From Coenobita brevimanus (lineage: Eukaryota > Arthropoda > Malacostraca > Decapoda > Coenobitidae), in the NCBI GenBank assembly GCA_032717465.1, contig CM064658.1, positions 3,476,501-3,540,500 of the forward strand: a stretch of DNA of 64,000 bases, in the 5' to 3' direction. The position numbers were made by a program, and so were the translations under genes. Positions 35,347-47,830 of the stretch are shown here, piece by piece. The notes under the pieces are model-generated. The model searched no databases and was not told where the DNA came from. It was given only the letters and a program-made list of their open reading frames with translations. Within the stretch, counting starts at the first letter, position 1; every line of letters starts with the position of its first letter.

Positions 35347-35412
<66 letters not shown>
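35217..35412. repeat. (CT)n and (GA)n pair
   Basis: (CT)n at 35217-35283 and (GA)n at 35351-35412. The (GA)n abuts the left arm of the 205-bp inverted duplication. Confidence 0.95.
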
Positions 35413-35417
<5 letters not shown>

Positions 35418-35618
35418 CCATAATCGATGAAAAATATTTGGCAGTAGCCTAAGATGAAATACACGTCATCAGAGTGAAGTGGTTGAAAGTAGTATATATC
35501 ACACCTTTAAAAAAAATACCTGGTCCATTATCGCCTACCTGTACCACCTGAGCATGGATATTAATTAAGGATAAACACCTGTTGTTTTTCATGCCCAGCG
35601 CTGTGTATAATGACCTTT
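35413..35618 (+). repeat. Inverted duplication, left arm
   Basis: About 206 bp, roughly nine tenths identical by eye to the reverse complement of 38057-38262. The arms are about 2.4 kb apart and both end in (GA)n/(CT)n on the outer-homologous side. Confidence 0.85.
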
Positions 35619-35619
35619 T

Positions 35620-36313
35620 GTTACATTCTGATTTTTTGTTTTGATATATATTTTTTGGTCTACTATTTTCCTTTTGGCTTTCCTTTTTCTTGTTTTCTTT
35701 CTTTTCTATTTTTTCTTTCCTTTTTTCTTTTTATCTCTCCTTTTTTTTATATCTCCTTTTCTTTTTTCTTTTCTTTTCTTTTTTCTTTTTTATCCGTCCT
35801 ATTTTTTTCTTTCTTTTTTTCTTCTTTCTTGCCTTCTTTCTTTTCTGTTTCCTTATTTTTTAACTTTCTTTTTTTCTTTCCTTTTTTTCTTTTGAGTTTC
35901 CTTTGATTTTTGGATTTTTCCTTGACCCACCGCCCGCCTAACCACCATATTTAATTGAAAACAGCTTACCAGTTTCTTAGATCTTAAATACACAGATTGG
36001 TGAGTACATAACCTTCGTCCAACTTCGCCCAACAATTTATCACCTCCACGATGCTAGGGAGGAAATTGACAGGTGATATTTTTTTTTGGGGGGAAACTAT
36101 AGGGAAACAGGGAGAGAGCAAGAAGGATAGACGGCAAGTGACCTACTAAGAGACTGAGTGGTGGTTTTGGGAGTGGTATGGGATGTGTGAGTCAAATATT
36201 TACACTAGGCCAAGCGGTGAGGGATGCGTGTGGAAGGATGGAGCATAGTTATGGCGAGTATGGAAGTGGAGAAGAGGTGGATGGCCGGGAGTGTGGTGTT
36301 TGTGGAAGGTGAT

Positions 36314-36402
<89 letters not shown>

Positions 36403-36955
36403 GCGTGTGCGTGTAGCCTCGTAATGGAGTTAATGGCTAAGCACGAATATGATGCCTATAATACGATGCGACACAGCCAACTCTCACCTCGTCACTCTCC
36501 ATCGCCCTTAATGCAACAACAACTTAGCCTTCACTTGCAAGCAATTAGGTGGCAGGAGCAACACCACGACACACAGACAGACGCAAGGGACCTAAATACA
36601 CGAGTAAGCTCTGTGTGTGAATTCCTTTTCGTAGCTCGATTTTTTTCCGGAAGAGGGAGGCGTGGGAATGTTGTGCCTTTCCTTTATCCTCCTTACGAAT
36701 TCTGATCATTCGTTAGTTTTGGTATTTAAGGTCATTTGTACAGTAAAGGAATTGGATTGTCTTTTAAAATTACCTTGAGGATTATTAAAGACAGGGAAAA
36801 TAAAGACAGTATCTTATTTTCTTTACTTCGAGGTCGTCTCATGTCCCAGTTCTCCTGCTGCTGCTGCTACAGACGATTTTATTGAACCTCCAGGGGATTT
36901 TTCGAACTAAAGGGGTTACGTACAGCCTTTATTGAACCCCTTTGAAATTCCACAA

Positions 36956-36991
<36 letters not shown>

Positions 36992-37263
36992 AGTGGGGGG
37001 AGGGCGTGTATCCCCTTTCCTCCTTCCCCTCATATGGGCAAAACTGTGTGTGTGTAATTTTGACCACTTAATGTTTTAAAAATCGAAAAGACAGCAAAAC
37101 TGGAGCTGTTTGAAGAGATATATTTTGCTTTCTGGCCTTCCTCTCCCCCCCTCTCCCTCCTCCCTGATGGAACCCCGCCCCCTCTTCCTTCAATAATGTG
37201 TATTATGTAGGATTTGCCCTGTCAGTCAACCAAGACGTGTTCTAAGTAGCGTAGGGGGTTATA

Positions 37264-37324
<61 letters not shown>

Positions 37325-38056
37325 TGATGATGATGATGATGGTGGTGGTGCTGATGATGATGATGATTGTGGTGACGATGATGATAGTGATGATGATGAT
37401 GATGATGATAATGATGATGATGATGATGATGATGATGACGATGATTTAAAACAGACTAGACTTGCGCGAACATGGCAAAGATCTGGAACCATCCCGTGAG
37501 GCTCCAACCCGACTGATTTTCGCGGGATAATTATATAAGTTTTCATTAGGCAGCAGACAGCGTAAAAAAAAAAAAAAAAAAAAGAGGAAAAGAAAAAAGA
37601 AAGAAAAAACGAGTGAGTCCAGTTTTTGCCTCTTATTTGGACGCCATTTTTTACCCTCCGCAAACTAAGAGGGATGGAGGTCATGTAATCAACCGTGTCT
37701 GTCTGTTTGTGCGCCAGATATCCCAGGGTTTTTATTAGATTTTAGTGATGTCTGGCGGATGGGTGGGCAGAAGGTCAAGGAAGTGTTGGTTTGATTCGGA
37801 AATGGATCTGGGGACGGAGGTATGCCGTCTCTGATATAGTGAAACAGGGCAGACTGAGACCGTAGAATTTATCACCTCCTACAGCGACGTTGAACAGACT
37901 TGGAAATGGATCTGGAGGCGGAGGTATGCCGTCCCTGAGATAGTGAAACGGGGCAGACTGAGACCGTAGACTTTATTACCTCCTCCAGCGACGTTGAGCA
38001 GAGATTAGATTATGAATCTGACTGTTCTAAGCGGGGGTGTGCACTCCATGTTAATT
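35620..38056. other. Sequence between the inverted arms
   Basis: T-rich DNA 35630-35900, (GT)n 36318-36398, a short open frame ending at a donor-like ACGA/GTAAGC (about 36418-36605, no partner exon), a P1 half at 36870, poly-T 36960-36990, (GAT)n 37265-37445, and a 104-bp tandem duplication (37798-38005). No gene is called. Confidence 0.7.
37798..38005. repeat. 104-bp tandem duplication
   Basis: Two units start at 37798 and 37902 (GGAAATGGATCTGG) and differ at only a few bases. They continue through GAGGTATGCCGTC and CAGCGACGTTGA. Confidence 0.9.
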
Positions 38057-38258
38057 AAAGGTCATTATACACAGCGCTGGGCATGAAAAACAACAGGTGC
38101 TTATCCTTAATTAATATCTATGCTCAGGTGACTCAGGTAGGCGAAAATGGACCCAGGTATTTTTTTTTATAACGGTGTGATATATACTACTTTCAACCAC
38201 TTCACTCTGATGACGTGTATTTCATCTAAGGCTACTACCAAAATTTTTTCGTCGATTA

Positions 38259-38325
<67 letters not shown>
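38057..38325 (-). repeat. Inverted duplication, right arm, plus (CT)n
   Basis: 38057-38262 is the reverse-complement partner of 35413-35618. (CT)n runs from 38262 to 38325, mirroring the (GA)n of the left arm. Confidence 0.85.
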
Positions 38326-38328
<3 letters not shown>

Positions 38329-38329
38329 A

Positions 38330-39175
38330 ATCTCCCTGTCGCCTCCTTTTCATTCTGCCCAGTAAGCCAGCCATCCTATCACTCACCTATCTATCTCAAT
38401 CTCTCCCTATCAGTCTTCCTTTCATATTCTCTCTCTCTCTCTCTTCAGTTTTCCTCCTCCCCTCTGTCCTTCTCACATTAGCATTCCCTCTATATTTCCC
38501 TCTTCATTTAACGTTCCCCTTCCTCTCTCCTTAGTTTCCCCTTTCTTCCTCCTCTTCACCTAGATAACATATAGTTTATCTCACCGTTGCTATACTCCTT
38601 TCACCTTAACTGGCTCATTTTCGTCTTTTTGTAGCTTATTTTTGGAAGCTTAAGGGCACAAAAGCAACACTACGGCACTACTCCTTCCCCTAGCGCTTCT
38701 TCGTGACTAGCATCGTATATATTTGTTAATCTAATGCTACAACTCGGCTCTGAAAGGAGTACAAAGGAAAGCAAACAGCAGCAAACCTTTCAGTCCTTTC
38801 ATGGCTCCTTGGTATACGAATTTAACCAGCAAAATTATTCTACCAGTTAAAGACAAGGATAGACGGGCAGGAAGGCTTCAGAAAGAGCTTTAGTCATCCC
38901 TTCACAAGTATAGTTGAAGAAAGTCGCAAAGAAAAAAGAATACAAAATAAAAAACTCTAGTGGTATCATCTTATTACGTAAACGACTTCACTTGATGGAA
39001 TACATGAAAGTTTTGCCATCAGAGAAGTTTGGTTAATAACTTGCCGGAGTATTGCATGAAAAAAAAAAATAATAATAAAAATTGGCGCTAAAACATGGGC
39101 ATATTAATAAGCTTCCAAGTTTTTACCGCCACTGCAGCTATCATCATCATCATCATCATCATCACCGCACGCCCA

Positions 39176-39215
<40 letters not shown>

Positions 39216-39990
39216 TGGGTGCGAATCCTTGACTTGAGGTACACGCATCACGAGCCGAGTACGTTACCGACTGACCCACCACATCTCCCTACCTGAATGA
39301 CTCTATCCTAACCTCTTCCTGTCCAAGCCCACCTAAATCCATCCCTCATCCCACCTTCTCCTTGCTGTGTTTACCTTTCAGTACATCTATCCAAGCCCCT
39401 GTATCTACCCCACACTATCCTTCACAGTTCTTATCCTAACCTATTCTAACTTCTCTCCTAACTACTCTTTATGCCACCCATCCACCTACATCACTCTCTC
39501 TCCACCCTACTCTCACTTCACCCTTCCTCACCCTAGCTCACATTTCTTACTCTTACTGCTTACCTCACCCTGATTCCTTATCTACCTGCCTAACCCTTAT
39601 ACTCCCCCTACTCGTCTCATCTACTTTCTCTCCATCTTGCCTCATTCCTGCCTCACCCTACCTACCTCGTCTACCCAGCACTGTCCTACTTTCCTTACCG
39701 TGAATTCTCCTTTTCTTGTCCTCCCAACCTTACATTACCCTACCCCTGCCTCACCCCTGCCTCATCCTGCCTCACCCCTGCCTCTCCCTGTGTGATGTCC
39801 GTGTTAACTTACACTACCCTACCCTTACATCTCTTCATCTCACTTGTTTCACTCTGCCGCACCCTCACCCCACCCCTGCCTCACACTACCTCACCCCCTA
39901 CCTCACCCTGCCTCACCCTCTGTGGCGCGGTCAGTGTGTGGCGGAGAGCGGTCGGGGCAGCACCACACAGCCAGTCACTTGCACGCCACC
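38330..39990. other. Gene-poor C/T-rich stretch
   Basis: C/T-rich DNA to about 38560, a dispersed-repeat copy at about 38685-38760 (exact 27-bp inverted match to 1148-1174), (ATC)n and (CT)n at 39140-39211, and a degenerate CTGCCTCACCC array 39560-39920. Confidence 0.7.
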
Positions 39991-42900
39991 TCCTTCTCTC
40001 TCACACACACACGCACACCACACACACCCTCGCACCTCCTCCCTCTGCCCCCGACCGCACACCATCCCTCACCGACAAACAAAAAATCATACGTAAAAAA
40101 AAAAAAAAAAATAGTGTTAAAAAAAAGAAGATGGAAACAGATGAATTATTAAGTTTCCCAGATCGATACTTTCTGAGTTTCGAAGTTTTGTTACTCGCGG
40201 AAGATGCACTAAAGTTTCCACGAGTCGAGATGTGATTAAACAACGTAATTCAACTGAGGAGAAACGTTGCACACACAAACGTTCCCCAGTTTCTTTAGTT
40301 CCATTGGCAAATTAATTCTGATATGGTTGATCTGGGACAACTTTCACGCTAAACCTAAAATGTTTGGAACAAAAACGGGAATGTGTGTCCTACCTTCCAG
40401 TTTCTCTGATTTTTGAGAGAGTGAATTTAGAGGCAAGCTAAAGTGAATCTAAATTTGATCTAGCCCCAACTTTCACACACATACTTGATATGGAAGGAAG
40501 GAAAAGGATAATGTGTCTAATACTTTCCAGTCTCGGAGTTTGGGGGCTACGGAGTGAGATCAGAGGCACGAAATCAAACTTGCAACAAAAACCAAGTGGC
40601 GTTTAGGCCGTCATTAACCCGGTAAAGAGAGCGACAGTTCCTTTCTGCAACAGCGCGACTTGAGGGACATAATCAGTGCAACTCGACCAAAAGTTTTCCT
40701 CGTGAGTGGGACTTGAGGCTACTTAGAAAAGACGGGGGATTCGACTCGACGTGCGTGTGTGTGTGTGTTTAGTCGGTAATGTAAGAGCCGACTGCTCTTT
40801 TGTGCTGTGGGCGTCGAACATTTGCTGTGCGTTCCGTCGACTTGCTGTGCCGTGTCGATTCATGAAGAGGTTTTGACTCGACGCCTGTGTGTGTAGTGCT
40901 GGAACTGTGTCGACTTTAATACCTGTCTGTGCTGTGGTGCTGAAATTTGCTGTGAAGTCTGTGTGCTGTGGCTATTCTGGCTATTAATCCGTCGACTCTG
41001 GGGGCGGCCCATTAGCTGTGAATGACCTACTTTAGCTTTGTACCTCAGCTAAAATTAGACGATGTGACTGAAGAGAAAGGAGGCCACAAAAAAATAATGT
41101 TAGAACTAACTACTAGCTGACGTTTTGGCGGAGACTGGGCAAGTTTCGTACGCACTTTATTCCTTCTTACGACAAACGGACTTCCTTCAAAAACCTAAGA
41201 GGGCGACAGGAGTACGTGGGAAGGAGTGTGCGGGCCTGCGTGCGTGTGCGAGTGAACTGCGTGTGTGAAGCTGGCGTGAGAAAGCGGTGCCTATCACGCG
41301 TCGACTGTGTATTTCCGTGTCGAAAGGAACGCTTGTGTTTCCTCTGTGCCGACTGATGGCAACTGAACCCTGAAAAAAAAAAAAAAAATCCTGATTGAAA
41401 AAAAAAAGTCAAAATTTAGATCCAAACGCTTACACCCCCCCCCAAAAAAAAAATAATAATACTAAAAAAACGCCCAAATTGGAAAGACAAAATTTTCGAC
41501 CAGCTGAAAAAAAAGACACAATTTTCACGCAAACTGTGAAAAAAAAAAGACAAAAATCAGCCGAACACTAAGAAGATTACGTCGCCCAAGCCCTGACAGA
41601 CTTCGTGGCTAAACACTGGTGAGAAATATTTACTTTAAGGCCCAGGAAAAAAAGAAGGGAAAAAAACTAGGAAAAAAAAAAGTCCACTATTTCCCGTACC
41701 GAAAGGAAAACGTGATGTCTAGTGGTGACTGAACTCTAAAAAATGAGGCGAAGAAAATAGCGACGTTTGAGGTGAGAAATTGACAAGGGAAAAAAAAGAG
41801 AGAGAGAGAGAGAGGGGGAAATTGAAGGAAAGCTGATCAGTCCACCATTAGTGTGATTAAAGAGTAAAAAAGAGCAAGGGAGTGAAGGAAAAAAGCTAGT
41901 GGGGAAAAAAGAGAAAGAGAGAAAAGAAAAAGAGAAAGAGAAAAGTGAGCTAGAGAAAGAGAGAAGAGAAAAAGAGCTAGAGAGAAAAGAGAGCTAGAGA
42001 GAGAGAGAGAGAGAAGAGAAAAAGAGCTAGAGAGAAAAGAGAGCTAGAGAGAGAGAGAGAACAGAAAAAGAGCTAGAGAGAAAAGAAAGCTAGAGAGAGA
42101 GAGAACAGAAAAAGAGCTAGAGAGAGACAGAAGAGAAAAAGAGTTAGAGAGAAAAGAGAGCTAGGAGAGAAAAAAAAAAGAGCTAGAGAGAAGAGTGCTA
42201 GAGAGAGAGAGAGGAGAAAAAGAGTTAGAGAGAGACAGAACAGAAAAAGAGCTAGAGAGAAAAGAGGGCTAGAGAGAGACAGAAGAGAATAAGAGCTAGC
42301 GAGACAAGAGAACTAGAGAGACAGAAGAGAAAAAGAGCTAGAGAGAGAAGAGAGCTAGAGAGAGAGAGAACAGAAAAAGAGCTAGAGGAAAAAGAAAAAG
42401 GGTGAGAAAAAAAAGAAAATAATTTGGAAAGGACAGAGGAGAGAGAGAAAAAATAATCCGTGAGAGAGAGAGAAAAAAAAAAGATCCGTGAGAAAGAAAA
42501 AAAGATCCGTGAGAGAAAGAAAAAAAGATCCGTGAGAGAAAGAAAAAAAGATCCGTGAGAGAAAGAAAGATCCGTGAGAGAGGTAGAAAAAAGATCCCTG
42601 CGAGAGGGGAAAGAAGATCCGTGAGAGAGAAAAAGATCCGTGAAAGAGAGATCCGTGAGAGAGAGAAAAAAAAATCCGTAAAACAAGGGCTGCCAATACG
42701 TCACTTAGCAGGTGAGAAAGAGAGAGAGAGAGAGGGAGAGAGAAAGGGGGAGAGGAGGTTATCGGGGAAGGAATATCGGGGGAGGAATATCGGTCTTTTT
42801 TCGCTTCAGTATCCCGATAGGAAAAGGGAAATTGACAGTTAAGTTTCGTGTGGAAAGGTGAGAAGCACTGAAGACGTGAGGCTGGAATTATATCACTGAA

Positions 42901-43938
42901 AAGAGCACTGAAATATACCTAGAATATAACACGGGAAATATAACAATGGATATATAACGCTGGAAATATAACACTCGGAAATATAGCTAGAAATATAACA
43001 ATGGAAATATAACACTAGAGATATAACAACCAAATATGACAACTGGAAATATATCACTGGAAATATAACTAGAAATATAACACTGGAAAATAACACTGTC
43101 TTTAATTATATAACTCCAGTGCACATCTTCAGAATTATCTTGTTCTTGGTAGGAAAAAAAAAGGTGTTTGGGTACAGTGATGGAGGAATATCTTAGAAGG
43201 TGATAATCAGCCACCTATTCCTCTTATTGTACTTCTTACCACGAGAAGGAAAAGGTGAAAGAGAGAAAAGTTACCTCTCAATTGACCTTCAAGTAGCAGT
43301 AAAAGGCACAAAGAAGTTACCTAAGCACATAAATATCGCCTCAAGGCCCTAGATTTTACTGTGGAAAAAAAAAAGAAAGAAATGGCCTACATACATATCC
43401 TCCTTAGGTTCCAGATTATACTATGAAAAAAACTTCCTACCTCCTAAGAACATACATTCCATCCTAAGGCATTTTTAAGACTCCTATAATAATTAAAGCA
43501 CAAAGAAGCGGCCTGACTAGACCGGCATGGTTTGGGTCCAAGTCTTTTCTAACAACTCCTACGAGGCAACTCACAACCTTGCATAGAATATAAAGTTGTG
43601 GCAAAGAATCCGATATCACTCAAGGGACTGGGCTAACTCTGATATGGTCTCGGCTTCAAGTTTTACTCTGAAATAAAAGCACACCCTCTAAAGACCACAA
43701 AAACACCCACTAACTCCCACGAAAGCAAAGTACATTATCCCAAAATAAGGAATAAAAAACAGTACATTGTCACCAGAAAAGTAAAGACTCGTTCAGAATT
43801 TCGACAAAACAGTAAACAATCGTACACCATCTCGCCAGAAAAGGAAAGAATCGCACACTTTCTCGCCAGATTAGTAATGAATCTCACTTTATCCTCCCCA
43901 GAGAAGTAAAGAATCGTACCCTTAACCTCCCCTTGTAG
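39990..43938. other. Upstream region of the receptor exon
   Basis: This stretch has no credible ORF. 40683-41330 is rich in GTCGAC/TCGAC words. 41780-42400 is a purine array with GAGCTAGAGAGA units. 42440-42680 is an array of about 20-bp GATCCGTGAGAGA units. 42900-43090 is an array of 14-bp GGAAATATAACACT units. 43760-43925 has diverged units containing AAAG(A)ATCG and TCGCCAGA. It may hold 5'UTR exons of the receptor. Confidence 0.65.
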
Positions 43939-43959
43939 CTCCCTAACCTGAACTCAGCC

Positions 43960-44468
43960 ATGGAGCTCATAGACAGTGTGGTCGGGGATTACGAGTGGAC
44001 GTATAACCTGACGCGATACCCAAGTGAGACCGCGACCCTGAATTTGACCTCTGTTGACCTGGGTTTGGACGGAGGGAACGCCAGCCTGTTTCCCACCCTG
44101 AACGACACCCTAAACCCCCTGACAGGCAACAGCACGGACGATCTGAACAAGTACAACCTCCCCTGGTGGCACGAGTTGATCTGGTACGTGGTGTTCATGG
44201 GGATGGTGATCGTCGCAACAGGGGGTAATCTTATCGTCATTTGGATCGTCTTGGCGGACCGACGGATGAGGACCGTGACCAACATCTTCCTGGTCAATCT
44301 CTCCGTGGCCGATGCGATGGTCTCGACCCTCAATGTGGTCTTCAACTTCACCTACATGCTCAACCTGCACTGGCGCTTCGGTCTGGTGTACTGCAAGATT
44401 AGTCAGTTCGTATCCATTCTCTCCATCTGCGCCTCCGTCTTCACCCTGATGGCCATAGCGTTCGACAG
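43960..44468 (+). CDS. Tachykinin-type neuropeptide receptor, first coding exon
   Basis: Start context is CAGCCATGG. The exon encodes 169 full residues and ends AC AG/GTGAGT, so the intron splits the Arg codon of the DRY motif. The extracellular N-terminus carries five N-glycosylation sequons (Asn 16, 28, 40, 48, 57). TM1 (about 72-96) has the class A GGN motif, ICL1 reads DRRMRTVTN, TM2 holds LSVAD, and TM3 begins with the conserved Cys of YCKISQF and ends AFDR. The run MRTVTNIFLVNLSVADAMVS is characteristic of arthropod tachykinin receptors (Drosophila TkR99D/TkR86C type). These receptors sit in the plasma membrane, bind tachykinin-related peptides and signal through Gq/Gs; that is family knowledge. 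An acceptor-like CCTCCCCTTGTAG ends at 43938, so a 5'UTR exon may precede. TM4-TM7 exons were not found in the remaining 19.5 kb. Confidence 0.9.
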
Positions 44469-44890
44469 GTGAGTGTTATTTACCTGGGGTGATTGATGAG
44501 GCTCTGGCGCTGTCGTTAATGGGATCGTGATGGCTTTTACGAAGGGAAATATGAGGCTTTATTGATGAAAATGTCCTTCTTATGCAGCAAAATGGGTTTA
44601 AGGGGCAAGAAAATGTTTTATGTAGGAAAGTATGTGTATCTGGTGCTGGGGAAATAAGTAGGAAAATGTATATGCAGGAAAATATGAAGAATTAGGTCGA
44701 GATGGTGAGCTATATTTTTTCTGAGACATAATATTTAATAATTCCCTAAAACAGTAAAATATTAAGTTCTGGGACTGGCTAATGGAATGAGGATGGCTTA
44801 AGGGAGAGAATGTGAGGTCTTTAAGAAGGAAAAATATGGGTTTCTTAGACAGGAAAATATTGCAAATTGAGGTCAGGCAGGTGAACTAGA

Positions 44891-44928
<38 letters not shown>

Positions 44929-44954
44929 CCACCACCACCACCACCACCACCACC

Positions 44955-45000
<46 letters not shown>

Positions 45001-45980
45001 CCACCATCATCAAAATCGTCATCATCATCATCATCATCCCACCTGCACAAGGGGTGAGGAGGAGAGAATATGGTAGTGGGTCACCTAATCAACAACATGC
45101 CTGTTGAAATGGGCCACACACTCATTCATTCACCATTCAAGCCCCTGGAATCCTGAGAAAGGCAAACTTGTTCACACTCGGCTTCCTATTTACCTGTCAT
45201 TCTAGGCTCATCACCCAGACCGAAAGAGTTAATTACACGTTAATGCAGTACTGTATAATATTACACTGTGAGCTCTGTCACTCATTGATGGGATGGTGGT
45301 GGTGGTGGTGGAGGTGGTGGTGATAGTGGTGGTGACGATGGTGGTGGTGATAGTGGTGGTGGTGGTGGTGGTGGTGGTGGTGGTGGTGGTGGTGGTGGTG
45401 GTGATGATGGTGGTGGTGATAGTGGTGGTGACGATGATGGTGGTGATAGTGGTGGTGGTGATGGTGATGGTGATAGTGGTGGTGGTGAAATGCTGTGCTG
45501 ATGGGTGACACTGCATCAGGCATAACCCCTTCACCCTCATGACGTATTCTAATTCTGCTACATTCCAGCGATTTTCTTCAGCTTAGTTGTGATTTTTCGA
45601 GCGTAGGGGGTTAGCTATAGTCCTCATAACCCCTTTACTACAAGACGCTTTTTCGAAGTTGCGGAAAACCGTCTGTAAGTGGCAATATTCAGGAAAAAAA
45701 TGAGTTATCGTACTGAAGGGATAAAGATAAAATAATAATTAGTACTGGGATGAATTTTTTGGGTACGAAAATGATGGTTCTTTATGCAGGATTTTTTTTT
45801 ATTTAATTTCTTTTTCCTTCGTCTGTTTTCTATTTTTTTTTTTTCGTGCAGGATTTTTTTTTCCTCTGCTTTTTTTGTTTTTTCTTCCTCTGTTGATCTT
45901 GTTAAAAAAAAAATAGTCAAATGTCGTGGTAGATGTGGAGATGACAGATTATCTAAATACGGATCAGTGAAGGGTAATTT
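44469..45980. other. Intron start of the receptor gene: trinucleotide arrays and a fold-back
   Basis: After the donor come (CAT)n/(CAC)n 44894-45035, (GGT)n with GAT variants 45292-45490 and a P1 fold-back (45530-45725, arms at 45565-45585 and about 45661-45683). No exon was recognised. Confidence 0.75.
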
Positions 45981-45981
45981 C

Positions 45982-46172
45982 ATCTATCTATCTATTACCA
46001 GGCGCCTTCATCCCGTAAGGTGTGGCCACAAACAAATCGCCTCCATGTCGCCCTGACCTCCACCATTAAACTACCCTGCTCCCAGCTCACACACCCCTCT
46101 CTCTCATATACCTCTCCACGCCATCCCTTCATCTCATCCTCACCCTCCCTCTCCCATCCCCCCCTCCACCTC
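45982..46172 (-). mobile_element. LINE 3' end remnant, minus strand
   Basis: The reverse complement carries GAGGTGGAGGGGGG, the GATGGCGTGGAGAGGTATAT block, CATGGAGGCGATTTGTTTGTG and the terminal GGCGCCTGG followed by TAGATAGATAG. It is about 190 bp of the same element as at 63 kb. Confidence 0.75.
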
Positions 46173-46199
46173 AGACATTCTCCTAGTTAGTCTCTTGCT

Positions 46200-47769
46200 C
46201 TCCATCCTCTTCACATGGCACTTAAAATCCAACGGTGAAGGAATCAGAATTTGTCCTTTTATTTCCGCCTTGTTAATAATGGAGGATTATAATGAACTAG
46301 GGAAAAGCCTCTCTCCCTACAGGTATTTCTCAAGGGTATATCTAACTCCCACAGGTCTCAGGTGAGCTTCATAAAGTCGTCGAGTGGTAGGAATAAAAAA
46401 ATAAAAAAGTTAGCCCTGAGGGGGTTTAAATAAAATCATGGAAAAACAAGAATAAGTAAAAAAAAAAAAAAGAAAGAAAGAAAATGTCAAAGACTGAAGA
46501 AATTAAAGCGAGCTCAAATTATTAAAAAAAAAAAATTCTTAAAAAATTATTGGTCTGAAAGGGTTAACTAAAATATGAAAAAAACAAGAATAAGCAAAAA
46601 AATAAAGAAAAAGAAAATGTCCCCAAGTGGAGTGATTAAATTGGGCTAAAATCCCGGCCAACACGACGAGTTAAACTGCAGAAGAAAGAGGGAGATGACG
46701 GTCATTAGGTGGAAAGGGTCCGTCGGGTCGGGGCGCCCCTTAATCTTGATGGATGGAGGCTGGCGTGATGCAGAAAAGGGTGGGTGACGGTGGAAGTGAT
46801 GATGGTGGGGGTGGATGGCGAGGGTGGTGGTATTTAGGGATGGGATGGTGGTGGTGGTGATATGTGTGGCTGGGATGGTGGTGGTGATGGATGGTGGTGG
46901 TGATAATTGTGGATGGGATGGTGGTGGTGATGGATGGTGGTGGTGATATTTGTGGATGGGATGGTGGTGGTGATGGATGGTGGCGGTGATGGATGGTGGT
47001 GGTGATATTTGTGGAAGGGATAGTGGTGCTGGTGGTGGTATTTGTGGAAGGGATAGTGGTGCTGGTGGTGGTGGAGGAAGAAGCCACGGTGGAGACGGGG
47101 GTGGACGCTGCAGGATAAGAGACGCAAATTAGATAATGTTGCACGGAGTATTACATAATGGTGAAGGAGTAACTGGGTAATGGCTGAGTACAATTATATA
47201 ATGGGGGGAGGGAAAAAAGTGAAGTAACGAGGCGGGACCGCGATTCAGAAGTTTCCAAAAGTTCTGCAGACAAAAGCTAACGAACGAGGACAAAATTAGC
47301 GTTTATAATTCACTCCTTCAGTTTCACGAGTCTTTGAAGTGTGAGTAAAAGTTTCGCGTGAGGCAGGATGAAACAGAGACGAACTAGGAGTGAAGGAAAT
47401 GCCCACTGAAGCCAAACGATTAAATGAAAATAAAAAAAGGAGAATTACAGAACGAGAAAAACGCTAAACTGAAGCTATGAATAAGTTGGAATCATTATTT
47501 TCTCCAGTTCTAATTTGTTTTTTCACACCTTTCATCTTCCGACGATTCAGTTTTGCTTAGGAGGTATTTTTCGAACTGCAATAGCCAGGACATAATTCAA
47601 GGAGCTTTCGGAGTGCAATACCCGCGTCTCAGAGATGGTTGGAAGGCTGAATTTCTTACCTTGACCTGGGACTTTGATTTCAGTAATATTTTTTCCGATA
47701 ACGATGACTGCAGTGAAGATAAATACGGTCGATTATAGAGTCTAATGAGGCTATTCGTTAACTGGCTTA

Positions 47770-47830
<61 letters not shown>

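Noticed and set aside
39925..39990. Initiator-like TCAGT as the receptor promoter
   Set aside because: A single TCAGT without a TATA box or a well-placed downstream element, and no donor linking it to the exon 4 kb away. Too weak to list as a promoter.
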